DNA from: Anaerolineae bacterium
GTDB lineage: Bacteria; Chloroflexota; Anaerolineae; Aggregatilineales; Phototrophicaceae
Assembly: GCA_022843745.1 (NCBI GenBank)
Contig: JALHNB010000018.1
Location: 62,001 to 126,000, forward strand
Length of the DNA: 64,000 bases
Direction of reading: 5' to 3'
The position numbers and the translations under genes are program-made. The notes beneath the pieces were generated by a model that was not told where the DNA came from, did not search any database, and was given only the letters and a program-made list of their open reading frames with translations. Shown piece after piece: positions 27,001 through 33,814 of this stretch (position 1 is its first letter; each line of letters opens with the position of its first letter).

Positions 27001-27407
27001 GCTGCACCGATACCAACTTTGAAAACCCCGGCATGATCCGCAGTAATTTCCTGGATGATGTTGATCGCGCCAATCTCTACTGCCGTTTGATCGCGGCGGG
27101 TGGCAACTATATGTACTGGCTCGGCAGCCCGATCACCAACGGCGGCAATATCGGTACTCGGAGCGTCATTGACCTGGGATTGATCGCTGCTGTGGATGTT
27201 TTCAGCATGTCCGGCGTGACAGAGTTCGTGAATGATGTCAATATCTGCTTGCAAGGCAGTGGTTACATCATCTACATGAATGCCAGCGGTCAGCCGCGTG
27301 TGCCGCAGCTTTGGAGCAACTGGACGACACCTTCCTTCCCTGGCTACACCTGCACCACACTCTACGCGCCGGGGACGGTGATTCTGGTGTCGAATAAGCC
27401 GGAATAG
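21036..27407 (+). CDS. Membrane PP2C phosphatase fused to an adhesin-like stalk
   Basis: 2123 residues. Residues 1-265 form a PP2C/SpoIIE-type Ser/Thr phosphatase. Motifs are SDRGIGTRERLEDY, LVSDGAGGGEAGELAA (metal Asp), VGNSRIYLMRDG, VASDGLF (metal Asp) and PEDNIALSLL (metal Asp). The usual GDSR Asp is Asn here. One membrane helix (GIGVFAMAILLLIGFLALQV) spans about 285-305, so the phosphatase is cytoplasmic and the rest is outside. A Pro/Thr linker, a FecR-like region (about 350-520) and calcium-type thrombospondin-3 repeats (about 550-637, DADDDGIQD, DLDDDGLEG) follow. Then come four PKD domains (SYSWDFGDG type, about 770-1110) and about ten cadherin/VCBS-like repeats (GTLTLNANGSFTYTP type). 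A Cys-containing C-terminal domain (about 1990-2123) ends the protein. Confidence 0.9.
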   Translation: MELAAFSDRGIGTRERLEDYAADRIIETAGGLTLQITLVSDGAGGGEAGELAARLTSRTIFEYLEISKETSIPQLLIRAVEQANKAVYDELRGAGTSTVALAAVHLNDGSEYGRLYIAHVGNSRIYLMRDGRMVRLNIDHTLANEYTYAGQMSFEEAKQLDASDYVTRSIGIGAEVNVDIGFYAERGKDFVNSRRAFRIGQKGMKLEEGDTVFVASDGLFPYINEEEFLKHALDDNVERATRTLIKYAADRGPEDNIALSLLFVPSRNRKTVRTMERFSRQQRVGIGVFAMAILLLIGFLALQVLGGERQRVAFQATQTLVQQLILEASYTPTPTLPPPSITPTQPVVAGQVGSRFSPSQPVGLAVFAGRYIDPLQPDEINYISIAGADILSSGQTTNQANLYLQPGSSIRLNQVIDTPGSEQIDLLLKRGSDLFVNPGVFGNGGISIGLEQNPDIRMQSQNACMSVRQISADSTKPNDTDKVAVTCYGGMCSYNFTNGVPEAIPLGQQALLDVDNQQFISTSAVDAAQVREYSETIWQLSQREDQLSCLSSWLDEDNDTVNYPIDECPTEIGSAATRGCPDADDDGIQDSVDQCPAEPGPESNNGCPLPDLDDDGLEGNADLCPFDAGLAENDGCPTEGPQATQRVIVLTQMVVEQMAATAVMTPTPTIPPTATAIPLPQARDDDYSTSGGDSLSIPSPGVLGNDTLNGAALTPLNGTTTEGGTISLDRGGGFEYTSPTTFSGVDSFNYTLTGDNGSDTARVTINVLQPPLLPPVADFSVSPVIGSAPLTVSISDASTGPINSYSWDFGDGTLPSVSSDPGSHTYDAPGTFTITLTVSGPGGSDSATQNVVVNSQPPVACFTPTSSTIGVNGSVNFDASCSTGSIDSYSWDFGDGSTGSGTFISHTFTTASIFTVTLTVSGPGGVDQASGSVNAQLAAPQACFTPVNSNISINGSITFNASCSTGSITSYNWDFGNGIVNNAGQSPSRTYNAAGTFNVRLTVVGPGGQDDFFGSVNVSGLPVACFTPTDITVAPNAPVAFNAGCSSPLGTLTFSWNFGDGTTGSGQNPSHPYTTPGTYTVVLTVTGAGGVQNTFNGTVRVGNVPVAVNDPSPATRYQVTMNSALNVSAALGVLTNDTLNGASITTNSAPTPNTGTLNFNRSDGSFSYTPNTNTAGPVSFTYTLRNAVATVNGTANICVNPIATDDSYAISANTALVIAAPGPRANDLPATGTTVTFPGTVPDGTLSGTSAAGAFTFTPDTDFLGSSVFNYTLNAGVCTDTGSIRIDVLESNNPPVATDNNFDMVEGTTFVVPAPGIMADDSNGDAGEPGFGITASLVTGPASGTLVFNADGSFTYTPVVGFTGVVSFTYTVSDGSLTSAPATVTITVTANNAPVANNNSYVTLQNTTLTVPALTGVLINDFDLDADPLTAVLGTTVASGTLTLNANGSFTYIPPNGFTGLVTFTYRAFDGAVNSNLATVSIAVGNANTPPIANNDNYTMSAPATTLTINAANGVRANDTDLQSATNTLIIALVTDVTNGTLTLNANGSFTYTPDVGFNGVETFTYQATDPGGAVSNIATVTIAVDSNTAPVAVNDSYTVNQNDFIFVPANGVLGNDTDIDGNATIAGAIQVSSASNGSLFLYSDGSFDYFPNFGFFGTDSFTYRAVDNNSVFSNVAVVTITVNQVPTAVDDIYATAFDTPLNANVLTNDQPAGLTVFGAGAFPSFYGGSVTLAANGALNYIPPPFFFGQDFFYYQVTDGVLVSNYAIVIINVGFNTPPTANNDAYTTAADTPLVRNAAQGVLANDSDPEANNLEAFVTSNPTNGTLVLNANGSFTYTPNTGFNGGDSFSYQASDGLDFSNVAIVTITVGVGGGNSPPVASNDTYSTSSARTLTVNAPGVLRNDTDANGDPLTANLVTTVTRGTLVFNTDGSFVYTPPNARFKGTVTFTYQASDTAGALSGIATVTIAVSVPPPPPVPIEVPAPPPATRCTDTNFENPGMIRSNFLDDVDRANLYCRLIAAGGNYMYWLGSPITNGGNIGTRSVIDLGLIAAVDVFSMSGVTEFVNDVNICLQGSGYIIYMNASGQPRVPQLWSNWTTPSFPGYTCTTLYAPGTVILVSNKPE

Positions 27408-27437
27408 GGTCAAAAATTCGCGAGATTTTCCGAGACA

Positions 27438-27532
27438 ACCTCCCCCCAACCCCCTCTCCGAATTCAGAGAGGGGGAGTTAGGCAAGTCTTAAGCCCCTCC
27501 CTATTGCAATGGGGAGGGGTTTGGGGTAGGGG
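27438..27532. repeat. Family B inverted repeat
   Basis: About 95 bp. It starts with CCTCCCCCCAACCCCCTCTC and ends with GGGGAGGGGTTTGGGGTAGG plus GG. It lies between convergent genes and may form a bidirectional 3' structure. Confidence 0.8.
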
Positions 27533-27580
27533 ATGCCTTCAGTACACATGAGCGACCTAGCGTGTGCCCCTATAACGATG

Positions 27581-27988
27581 TTACAACGCCCGCATCCGGT
27601 TGCCTTTGGGGTTATGTTCAACTTCCGCCAGCCCCAGAACCTCCATCAGCGGCGGAATATACATGCCGAAGCGCCCGCGCAGCCCTTTTTTCAGGCCGTA
27701 CCAGCCGCCAACCGGATTCTGCTCTGAACGTCCCCAGGCTTCGATTGTGCCTTCTTTAGCAGGCTTTTGCTCGTCCGCGCTGCCCAGTTCCATCCAATCG
27801 CCATGCTTTTTCAACATCGTGTGTAAATCCTCGATGCAGCGAAGATCGTAGAGGAGCACAGTTTTGCCAACCGTACAGACCAGCACTGGCGGTTCATGGC
27901 TCTCATCGCGGTAAAGGGTATATTCCGATGTTCCTGGCGGGGTTTTGAGCTGCCAGGGGCTTTCTTTCGTTCCGTTTCCTTGTGTCAT
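27581..27988 (-). CDS. Conserved protein of unknown function
   Basis: About 135 residues. It starts MTQGNGTKESPWQLKTPPGT and contains YRDESHEPPVLVCTVG, LHTMLKKHGDWMELG, DEQKPAKEGTIEAWGRS and a C-terminal GWYGLKKGLRGRFGMYIPP. The dense conserved-looking pattern marks a defined family that I recall from soil bacteria next to SRPBCC proteins. I know no assigned function. ATG 27988 follows GGAGCCTACAA; an earlier in-frame start would overlap the SRPBCC gene. It is the last gene of a three-gene minus-strand cluster opposite an ECF sigma factor. Confidence 0.8.
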   Translation of the reverse strand: MTQGNGTKESPWQLKTPPGTSEYTLYRDESHEPPVLVCTVGKTVLLYDLRCIEDLHTMLKKHGDWMELGSADEQKPAKEGTIEAWGRSEQNPVGGWYGLKKGLRGRFGMYIPPLMEVLGLAEVEHNPKGNRMRAL

Positions 27989-28001
27989 TTGTAGGCTCCT
28001 A

Positions 28002-28460
28002 TTAATTTTTTTCGGCTTCACGTTTCAGGTCGGCAGCGTATTGTTCGAATGTCGGTTTGAAGTCTGGCAGCGAACCGCCGATCATCGGCAGCATGAGTCC
28101 GCTGATGACCTCTTTCATGCTGAAATTCGTCGTCCCATCCGCATTGCCCGTCAACATATAAGTGCGGACACCTTTGAACATGGGCGCAAAACCATCCTCC
28201 CAGACCATTTTTGTCGGCGGCGTTAGCTCAGTTATCTTAAGGTTAAACGTTCGGTCAGGGCTGGAGATGGATTTAAGTGTGACTTTTTCATTCAGCGCGA
28301 TTCGGCCTTCCAGACTAATCACCGTTGAGTTCCATTTTGGTATATTCGCTGCATTTGTCAACAAAGCCCAGATTTTTTCGGGTTTTGCGTGGATGTTGAT
28401 TGAGACGGAACACTCCCGTCTGAAGGTTGATTTCGAATCAGTGGCTTTACCATTTGCCAT
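28002..28460 (-). CDS. SRPBCC/START-fold protein
   Basis: A 152-residue helix-grip protein of the polyketide-cyclase/AHSA1-like type that binds hydrophobic ligands in a deep cavity. Landmarks are CSVSINIHAKPEKIWALLTN near residues 17-36, PKWNSTVISLEG near 41, GTTNFSMKEVISGLMLP near 108, and the long C-terminal helix FEQYAADLKREAEKN. No catalytic role can be read from the sequence. The next gene begins 14 nt downstream, so they form one unit. The divergent ECF sigma factor may control it. Confidence 0.88.
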   Translation of the reverse strand: MANGKATDSKSTFRRECSVSINIHAKPEKIWALLTNAANIPKWNSTVISLEGRIALNEKVTLKSISSPDRTFNLKITELTPPTKMVWEDGFAPMFKGVRTYMLTGNADGTTNFSMKEVISGLMLPMIGGSLPDFKPTFEQYAADLKREAEKN

Positions 28461-28518
28461 CGGTATATCGACTCACTTTCTATCTAGTGTTCTCAGAGAT
28501 ATGAATGCAAAAACATCC

Positions 28519-28542
28519 GGGTACAGCACGCTGCACCCCTAC
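28519..28542. repeat. Family A repeat, diverged
   Basis: GGGTACAGCACGCTGCACCC followed by CTAC, an imperfect palindrome. Confidence 0.55.
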
Positions 28543-28569
28543 AAAAATTTGAGAGTGTTTGCCCTTCGT

Positions 28570-28741
28570 TAGGTTCTGTTGACATTTCAGCCAAGTGATG
28601 TCATTTCCTGGCATCCCCACCCCAAACCCCTCCCCATTGCAATGGGGAGGGGCGTAAAATCGGCTTGACTCCCCCTCTCCAATGCTTTGGAGACGCGCAG
28701 CGGTCGGGGGGGTGAGGTTGAGCAAATGTCAACACAACCTA
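28570..28741. mobile_element. MITE-like element with 18-bp terminal inverted repeats
   Basis: 172 bp. The left end TAGGTTCTGTTGACATTT and right end AAATGTCAACACAACCTA are inverted copies with 17 of 18 matches and begin or end with TA. The interior (about 28616-28718) is a family B inverted repeat. There is no coding capacity. The right end supplies the TAG stop of the adjacent minus-strand gene. A TA-targeting IS630/Tc1-type transposase could have moved it, which is inference. Confidence 0.65.
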
Positions 28742-29041
28742 GTTATCAAAGAAATGATACGAGCCGACTTCTTCCAGATCGGTGACGACAGGTTGTTCCT
28801 CGCAGCGTTCTTTGATTTCCGCCTGAAATGCCTGAAATGCTGGCAGTTTCGGTAATGGATTGGTGTCTGTCTCGATGGAAACCAGATGAATGAAGGTTAC
28901 GCCATCGTTCTGCTTGAAGGTAGCGTATCGCAGCCCTGGCGGGCTGTTTTGACGCAGCTCTTCAAAAACTTTCTCGACATAATGCTGATTTTCGCTTGCC
29001 CGGTCAGGTTTGACTTTGTAACGAACGATAAGCCGTTGCAC
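28739..29041 (-). CDS. Dimeric alpha/beta-barrel protein
   Basis: 100 residues with the ferredoxin-like pattern of antibiotic-biosynthesis-monooxygenase/stress-responsive barrels. It has a first strand QRLIVRYKVKPDR, a helix ENQHYVEKVFEELRQNSP, a strand GVTFIHLVSIET and a second helix PAFQAFQAEIKERCEEQP, ending EEVGSYHFFDN. Such proteins are homodimers that act as oxygenases, isomerases or ligand binders, and the function is open. The start is GTG 29041 after GGAGATTTTATC. Its stop codon TAG is the first three bases of the MITE-like terminal repeat. The ECF sigma gene is divergent, 126 nt away. Confidence 0.8.
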   Translation of the reverse strand: MQRLIVRYKVKPDRASENQHYVEKVFEELRQNSPPGLRYATFKQNDGVTFIHLVSIETDTNPLPKLPAFQAFQAEIKERCEEQPVVTDLEEVGSYHFFDN

Positions 29042-29167
29042 GATAAAATCTCCTTATGTTCAATGGATTCACTCAATATGACGACGATGATGCGGCAAAG
29101 GGTGCGGTCAGCGTGAAAAATCGCTATACTTTGCACATCAGTTTCGAATCTCCCGGCATATTCAAAG

Positions 29168-30133
29168 ATGAATCTAACCACGATTGACGAACAAGAGTTT
29201 GGCACGCTGACCGAACCCTACCGCCGCGAATTGCAGGCTCACTGTTACCGGATGATGGGTTCGGTGCAGGACGCGGAAGATATGGTGCAGGAAACATTTC
29301 TGCGGGCGTGGCGAAGGCGCGAAACGTTTGAAGGACGAGCTTCGTTTCGTGCATGGCTCTATAAAATCGCGACCAATGCCTGTTTGGATCGACTCAAAAG
29401 GCTGCCCTGCCGCGTTGTGCCGATGACCTATCAGGCCGTTTCGTTGGTCAACGAACCAATTCCCCCATCGGTGATGGAACCCATCTGGTTAGAGCCGTAT
29501 CCCGACGATTTGCTGGGTGACGACAATCCTGAAGAAACTTTTTCATCACGCGAACATATCACATTGGCGTTCATTGTGGCTTTGCAACTGCTCCCGCCCC
29601 GCCAACGCGCAGTCTTGATTTTGCGCGATGTGCTGGATTGGCATGCGGATGAAGTCGCGGCGCTGCTGGACATGACGGTTTCTGCCGTCAAAAGCGCACT
29701 GCATCGAGCGCGTTCCACATTGGCGAATCGTGACATGAGCGAGAATCATGTGCTGGACGAGGCCGCGAAAACGCAGCTTCAGGATTATATACGGGCCTGG
29801 GAAACGGCAGATGTGAACGGTCTGCTCAAATTATTGAAGGATGATGCGACTTTCAGTATGCCGCCAATCCCCTCCTGGTATCGCGGACGCAGCGAAGTTG
29901 GCGGGCTGGTTTCCAAAACGATTTTCAGTGGGGATGCCAATGGGCGCTGGCGATTGCTGCCGACTCGCGCCAACCGCCAGATCGCGTTTGGGCTGTATCG
30001 CCAATCACAAGGCGGCTACGAGGCTTACGGGATCCAGGTGCTGACGTTTCAGGGTGGGCTGATCGCCGACATTACGACGTTCAGAAATCCGGGGCTGGTG
30101 GAGCGCTTTGGTCTGCCCGCGACGACGAATTGA
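29168..30133 (+). CDS. ECF sigma factor with C-terminal SnoaL-like domain
   Basis: A 321-residue sigma70-family factor of the SigG/SigX5 type. Region 2 (about 15-85) includes HCYRMMGSVQDAEDMVQETF and SFRAWLYKIATNACLDRLKR. Region 4 (about 135-190) has LPPRQRAVLILRDVLDWHAD and the recognition helix MTVSAVKSALHRARSTL. A SnoaL/NTF2-like domain follows (about 200-315: YIRAWETADVNGLLKLLKDD, GRSEVGGLVSKT, FQGGLIADITTFRNPGLV). Such factors usually lack an anti-sigma partner, the C-terminal domain being regulatory. The three small genes facing it (SRPBCC, barrel, unknown) are likely targets, which is inference. Confidence 0.92.
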   Translation: MNLTTIDEQEFGTLTEPYRRELQAHCYRMMGSVQDAEDMVQETFLRAWRRRETFEGRASFRAWLYKIATNACLDRLKRLPCRVVPMTYQAVSLVNEPIPPSVMEPIWLEPYPDDLLGDDNPEETFSSREHITLAFIVALQLLPPRQRAVLILRDVLDWHADEVAALLDMTVSAVKSALHRARSTLANRDMSENHVLDEAAKTQLQDYIRAWETADVNGLLKLLKDDATFSMPPIPSWYRGRSEVGGLVSKTIFSGDANGRWRLLPTRANRQIAFGLYRQSQGGYEAYGIQVLTFQGGLIADITTFRNPGLVERFGLPATTN

Positions 30134-30167
30134 TTGACGTGACATATTGATGAATGACTCGTTTTCA

Positions 30168-30190
30168 GGGCGCAAACCTTGCGCACCTAC
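30168..30190. repeat. Family A repeat, diverged
   Basis: GGGCGCAAACCTTGCGCACC followed by TAC. Confidence 0.65.
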
Positions 30191-30269
30191 AACACCTTCG
30201 ATGTTGATTTTTGTAGGGACTGATAAAAACGCATCTGAAAATTCGAACTTCCACGCCAAAACGGTAACT

Positions 30270-30294
30270 GTAGGGGCAGGTCTCATACCTGCCC
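30270..30294. repeat. Family A palindromic repeat
   Basis: GTAGGGGCAGGTCTCATACC followed by TGCCC, nearly identical to the copy at 8240. Confidence 0.7.
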
Positions 30295-30314
30295 GCCGTG
30301 TCTCATGTCATCAT

Positions 30315-30339
30315 GGGCGGGTCTCAGACCCGCCCCTAC
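30315..30339. repeat. Family A palindromic repeat
   Basis: GGGCGGGTCTCAGACCCGCC followed by CCTAC. It forms a head-to-tail pair with the copy at 30270. Confidence 0.7.
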
Positions 30340-30398
30340 AAGAGATTCGCCGAATATTCAGATGGGTTCTTATTTTTTCCCCGTGACGGTATAACCTC

Positions 30399-31712
30399 TT
30401 ATTTCTTCTTCCGTTTGACCTGATCGGTGGTACTGAGCAGCGCGATGAGGCCGTCTGCCAGCGTTTGCCGCCACCAGAGATAATCATGCCCGCCATTATA
30501 TTCCACGTAAGTGAGTGGATAGCCTTTCGCCCGCAGCACATCGCGCATATGGCGATTCATGCTGTGGTGGCTCATCCCCTCGCCCAATGATGAAATCCCC
30601 TTGTTTTCCAGCAGCCCAATATCGAGATAAAAATTCAGTGGCAGACGTTCGGCTTCGACAAACTGGCGGATCAGCCAGCCCGGTTCGTTATCGTCTTTTG
30701 GATCTCTGACGGCTGGATGCCACCAGTACGAGCCGGATTGCGACAGCACATTGCCGAAAATGTCGGGGTTTTTGAGCGCGTTCCATGTCGAGGCGATCCC
30801 GCCATAGCTTGATCCAGCGATGAATGATTTCGCAGGGTCGTCGGTGATGTTGTAGTGCTCGTGTACCCAGGGCATCAATTCCTCGCGCACGAAACGCGGA
30901 AAATTTTCGTTCGGCGGCAGGTCATTGGCGCGGGCATCTTTGGCATTATCCACCATGACGCAGACCATCGGCGGGATTTTGCCCTCTGCTAGCAGGTTAT
31001 CCAGCACCGTTGGCGTGGGAACAACCGTCATGTACGATCCGCCGTCGAACGTGAACAGAAAATGATAAGGCTTATGCCCTTTTTGCTCGTATCCCGGCGG
31101 CGTATAGACCCAAACCCGGCGCTCATTACCCAGAATTTCGCTTTTGAATTTGGACTCTTTGACTTCGCCATGCGGAATATCGGCGCGTTTTTCGACATGC
31201 GGCTGTGGCGCTGCTTTCGGCCCGCGCAGGATTGAGAGGCTGAATTCCGGCCAGCCATCGGGGTCGTTATCATCTTTGGGAAACAAAAATGTCTCCGAAT
31301 TGAGGGGGTCGGTTTTGGACATCTCAAAATAGCGCTCCATCTGCTCTTTTTCAGTTTTTAACGCCGAAAGTGGCAGGAGCGAATCATTGGGTACGATGCT
31401 GTAGGTGGTCAGGATATCACCACGCACTTTTCGGGTGAGATACCACAGATGTGTATACGGCACGCGGGTCAGCAGCCCCGCAGATAGATTTTCCCAATCC
31501 ACCAGCAGCGACCTGAAGAGAACATTTTGCGTGTTTTTGTCACCTTTATAGAGAAAAGTCACCCAAAAATATTCGCTGTTGCCCTCCACAGGCTCGAATA
31601 TCGGTGTTCCTTCAGCTTCGATGCTTTTCCAAAAGGTGTCTAGAGCTTCAAAATCGCCCGCTTCGAGTTCGGCTTGTAATTTCTGCAAACGCGGACTTTC
31701 AATGTTAGCCAT
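30399..31712 (-). CDS. Enterochelin-esterase-like alpha/beta hydrolase
   Basis: A 437-residue cytoplasmic protein resembling Fes/esterase-D. The N-terminal beta-sandwich (about 1-180) has FWVTFLYKGDKNTQNVLFRS and LTRVPYTHLWYLTRKVRGD. The C-terminal hydrolase (about 190-430) has RRVWVYTPPGYEQKGHKPYH and the nucleophile elbow AGSSYGGIAS. The conserved Asp is in NFYLDIGLLENKG and the His in GGHDYLWWRQTLADGLIAL. Fes enzymes hydrolyse siderophore esters, while related members act on acetylated sugars. No siderophore genes are nearby, so the substrate is open. Its start overlaps the stop of the upstream ADP-ribosylglycohydrolase by one base, so the two are co-translated. Confidence 0.88.
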   Translation of the reverse strand: MANIESPRLQKLQAELEAGDFEALDTFWKSIEAEGTPIFEPVEGNSEYFWVTFLYKGDKNTQNVLFRSLLVDWENLSAGLLTRVPYTHLWYLTRKVRGDILTTYSIVPNDSLLPLSALKTEKEQMERYFEMSKTDPLNSETFLFPKDDNDPDGWPEFSLSILRGPKAAPQPHVEKRADIPHGEVKESKFKSEILGNERRVWVYTPPGYEQKGHKPYHFLFTFDGGSYMTVVPTPTVLDNLLAEGKIPPMVCVMVDNAKDARANDLPPNENFPRFVREELMPWVHEHYNITDDPAKSFIAGSSYGGIASTWNALKNPDIFGNVLSQSGSYWWHPAVRDPKDDNEPGWLIRQFVEAERLPLNFYLDIGLLENKGISSLGEGMSHHSMNRHMRDVLRAKGYPLTYVEYNGGHDYLWWRQTLADGLIALLSTTDQVKRKKK

Positions 31713-33775
31713 TAACTAGCTGCCTTTACCGTTACACTATCCGTCGCCATGCGCCCTTCTTCGATGACCAATGCGACTCCACCACCTGTATAGGGCGCTT
31801 CAAGATCGTAGGCATCAAATAGCAGCTCGCCATTGATCCAACCCTGCAAGTGTTCACCCGTCACCTGTAAGCGCAGCGCATAACCAACGCCAAGTTCGCG
31901 CGAAAAATCGACTTCCGCCAGCGTTCGCTCGCCTTTGACCACACGCGCTTTACCATCATCGCAGAGCAGCAGTGCGTAATACCGCTTCATCCCCTGCACC
32001 CGCGCCGCAATCCCGGCAGATTTTGCCATATGTGGGGTGATCGTTGCGCTGACCTGATAGTCCTTCCATTCGCGCGTTCCGGTCATTAGTAACCCGCGAC
32101 CCTCATTCTGGATCGTGCGGAATGGCTCTCCCCACCAGCCTTCAAAGGATGAATCCAGGCCATTGACCCACGCGCGTCGCCAGATTTTCGATTGGTATGC
32201 CGGACGAGTCAAAACCAGATCAGGTGTGCCATCCCAACTGACATAATCCAGGTAAATCGTGCCGGGTTCGTCGTCACTGACTTCAAAGCCAATCTGGGCG
32301 ATGGGCGCACTGTTGATGCCCTCAATCGTCCATTCAAATGTGTGATCCGCGTTGGCTTGTAGCGCGGCTTCTGGCCCATCCACCGTTTGCAGCTCGTCAT
32401 TTTCGCCGTAAAAACGAATAAAAAGTTGGCATTTAGCGGGTGTGCTCCCTGCCGAAACCCGCGCCCGGAGTGTTTGCCCCTGATAAATGGTCGGCGAGGC
32501 GTGAAGCTCGTAGCCGATCATGTTGATCGCATCTGGCGGCGTAAAGGTTGGTGTCGTGATTCGCCCACCTTTACCTGTGTAATTAATCGCGAGGCTGCGT
32601 TCGCCGCTGGCGCTATGTCCTTCCACATTAACAATGCGAACCCGTTCGCCGTCTTCCGACGTGAAGCCCTGAACCGAGCCGGGGAGTTCAAAATGAAAAC
32701 GTGCGCCATTTTTCGGTGAAATCGGCGCTTCGCCTGCCAACGTTCGCCCCATATTGACGAGGTGAATCGTCTCGGTCACGGCATCGGAGATCGCGCGTCC
32801 GCCATCGGCAGTCGGTATATAGAGGCGATCCGCCACCGGGCCGCGCCAATCCGGGCCAGCGTCGATGCCCGCCAGTCCGTTCTTGATCCCCAGAAGGCAG
32901 CCGACATTGCCGGAATTGCAGTCGGTGTCCCAGCCGGATGTGTTAACGATCATCAGCGATTTCTGGAAATCATCGTCGCCGTAGAGCAGGCTGGAGATAA
33001 TCAGCGCGTGATTGGGAACCATGTGGCAGTTGCCGCCGTACTTGTCGTAGCCATAATTGGCCTGGATCAGGTCGCGGGTGTCACGCCAATTCGGTAGTTC
33101 CTCATGCCATTCGCGGATTTCGTCGATCATGCGGTAGATAATTGAGTCTTTGGGGATGAACGAAACGCCTGTGTCGATCAATTTGTTGATGTCGCTTTCG
33201 ACAAACGCCTGCGCTTCCATCGCCGCGATTACCTGTGCGCCATAGATGGCCTCGCCGTCGTGGCTGACGCTGCCCGCCCGCCGCGCAAATTCCGCCGCTA
33301 ATTCGGGATCGCCCGGAGCGATAATGCCCCATCCATCAATGAAGATTTGTGAGCCGATTTGCTCCGCGACGACCTTGCCATTGAGCGCGATTGAGCCGCT
33401 GTGTGGCGCTTTGATTCCATGCTTGAGTCTCAAGAATGCGGTGTGTTCCGTTGAGTTACCATTCCCGCCCCACCACAAAATTACTTTTTTCTCAATTAAG
33501 TAGTTGAGCCAAGTATCCCCGATCTGTTCAGCGGTAATGTCGCGGCTGATGCCGTAATCCTGCATAGCGCGAATGAACGTGAACGTGCCGGAAATGTCAT
33601 CGTCGGTGACGATCAGGGGTCTGTCGAGCTTGTCGTGGACGTAGTAGTTGATCTCCCCTAATTTGGGCATAATTTCTTCGTAACGCCATCCCTCGAATGG
33701 GCGGCCCAAATAAACTCCAATAATCTTGCCGAGAACCCCAGCGTATACTTTTTCCAGATAATTATTTGGAAGCAT
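31712..33775 (-). CDS. ADP-ribosylglycohydrolase-fold protein with C-terminal beta domains
   Basis: 687 residues. The N-terminal domain (about 1-345) has the DraG/ADPRH fold: GVLGKIIGVYLGRPFEGW at the start, the metal-site motif TDDDISGTF near 57-65, and GWDTDCNSGNVGCLLG near 275-290. This corresponds to the family GGDTDxxA magnesium site. Two beta-rich modules follow: a carbohydrate-binding-like one (about 370-520) and a LamG/DUF1080-like one (about 540-685; ITPHMAKSAGIAARVQGMKR, HLQGWINGELLFDAYD). The family removes ADP-ribose from proteins or small molecules. Fusion to sugar-binding-like modules suggests a glycoside or nucleoside substrate instead, which is inference. No signal peptide. 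Confidence 0.85.
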   Translation of the reverse strand: MLPNNYLEKVYAGVLGKIIGVYLGRPFEGWRYEEIMPKLGEINYYVHDKLDRPLIVTDDDISGTFTFIRAMQDYGISRDITAEQIGDTWLNYLIEKKVILWWGGNGNSTEHTAFLRLKHGIKAPHSGSIALNGKVVAEQIGSQIFIDGWGIIAPGDPELAAEFARRAGSVSHDGEAIYGAQVIAAMEAQAFVESDINKLIDTGVSFIPKDSIIYRMIDEIREWHEELPNWRDTRDLIQANYGYDKYGGNCHMVPNHALIISSLLYGDDDFQKSLMIVNTSGWDTDCNSGNVGCLLGIKNGLAGIDAGPDWRGPVADRLYIPTADGGRAISDAVTETIHLVNMGRTLAGEAPISPKNGARFHFELPGSVQGFTSEDGERVRIVNVEGHSASGERSLAINYTGKGGRITTPTFTPPDAINMIGYELHASPTIYQGQTLRARVSAGSTPAKCQLFIRFYGENDELQTVDGPEAALQANADHTFEWTIEGINSAPIAQIGFEVSDDEPGTIYLDYVSWDGTPDLVLTRPAYQSKIWRRAWVNGLDSSFEGWWGEPFRTIQNEGRGLLMTGTREWKDYQVSATITPHMAKSAGIAARVQGMKRYYALLLCDDGKARVVKGERTLAEVDFSRELGVGYALRLQVTGEHLQGWINGELLFDAYDLEAPYTGGGVALVIEEGRMATDSVTVKAAS

Positions 33776-33814
33776 AAGACACTTTCTATGGCTTGTTTAA
33801 ATAAATTGCGTGAA

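Noticed and set aside
26769-27485. Minus-strand open frame at the end of the phosphatase-adhesin gene
   Set aside because: It is antisense to cadherin-like repeats and the C-terminal cap and has no family features.
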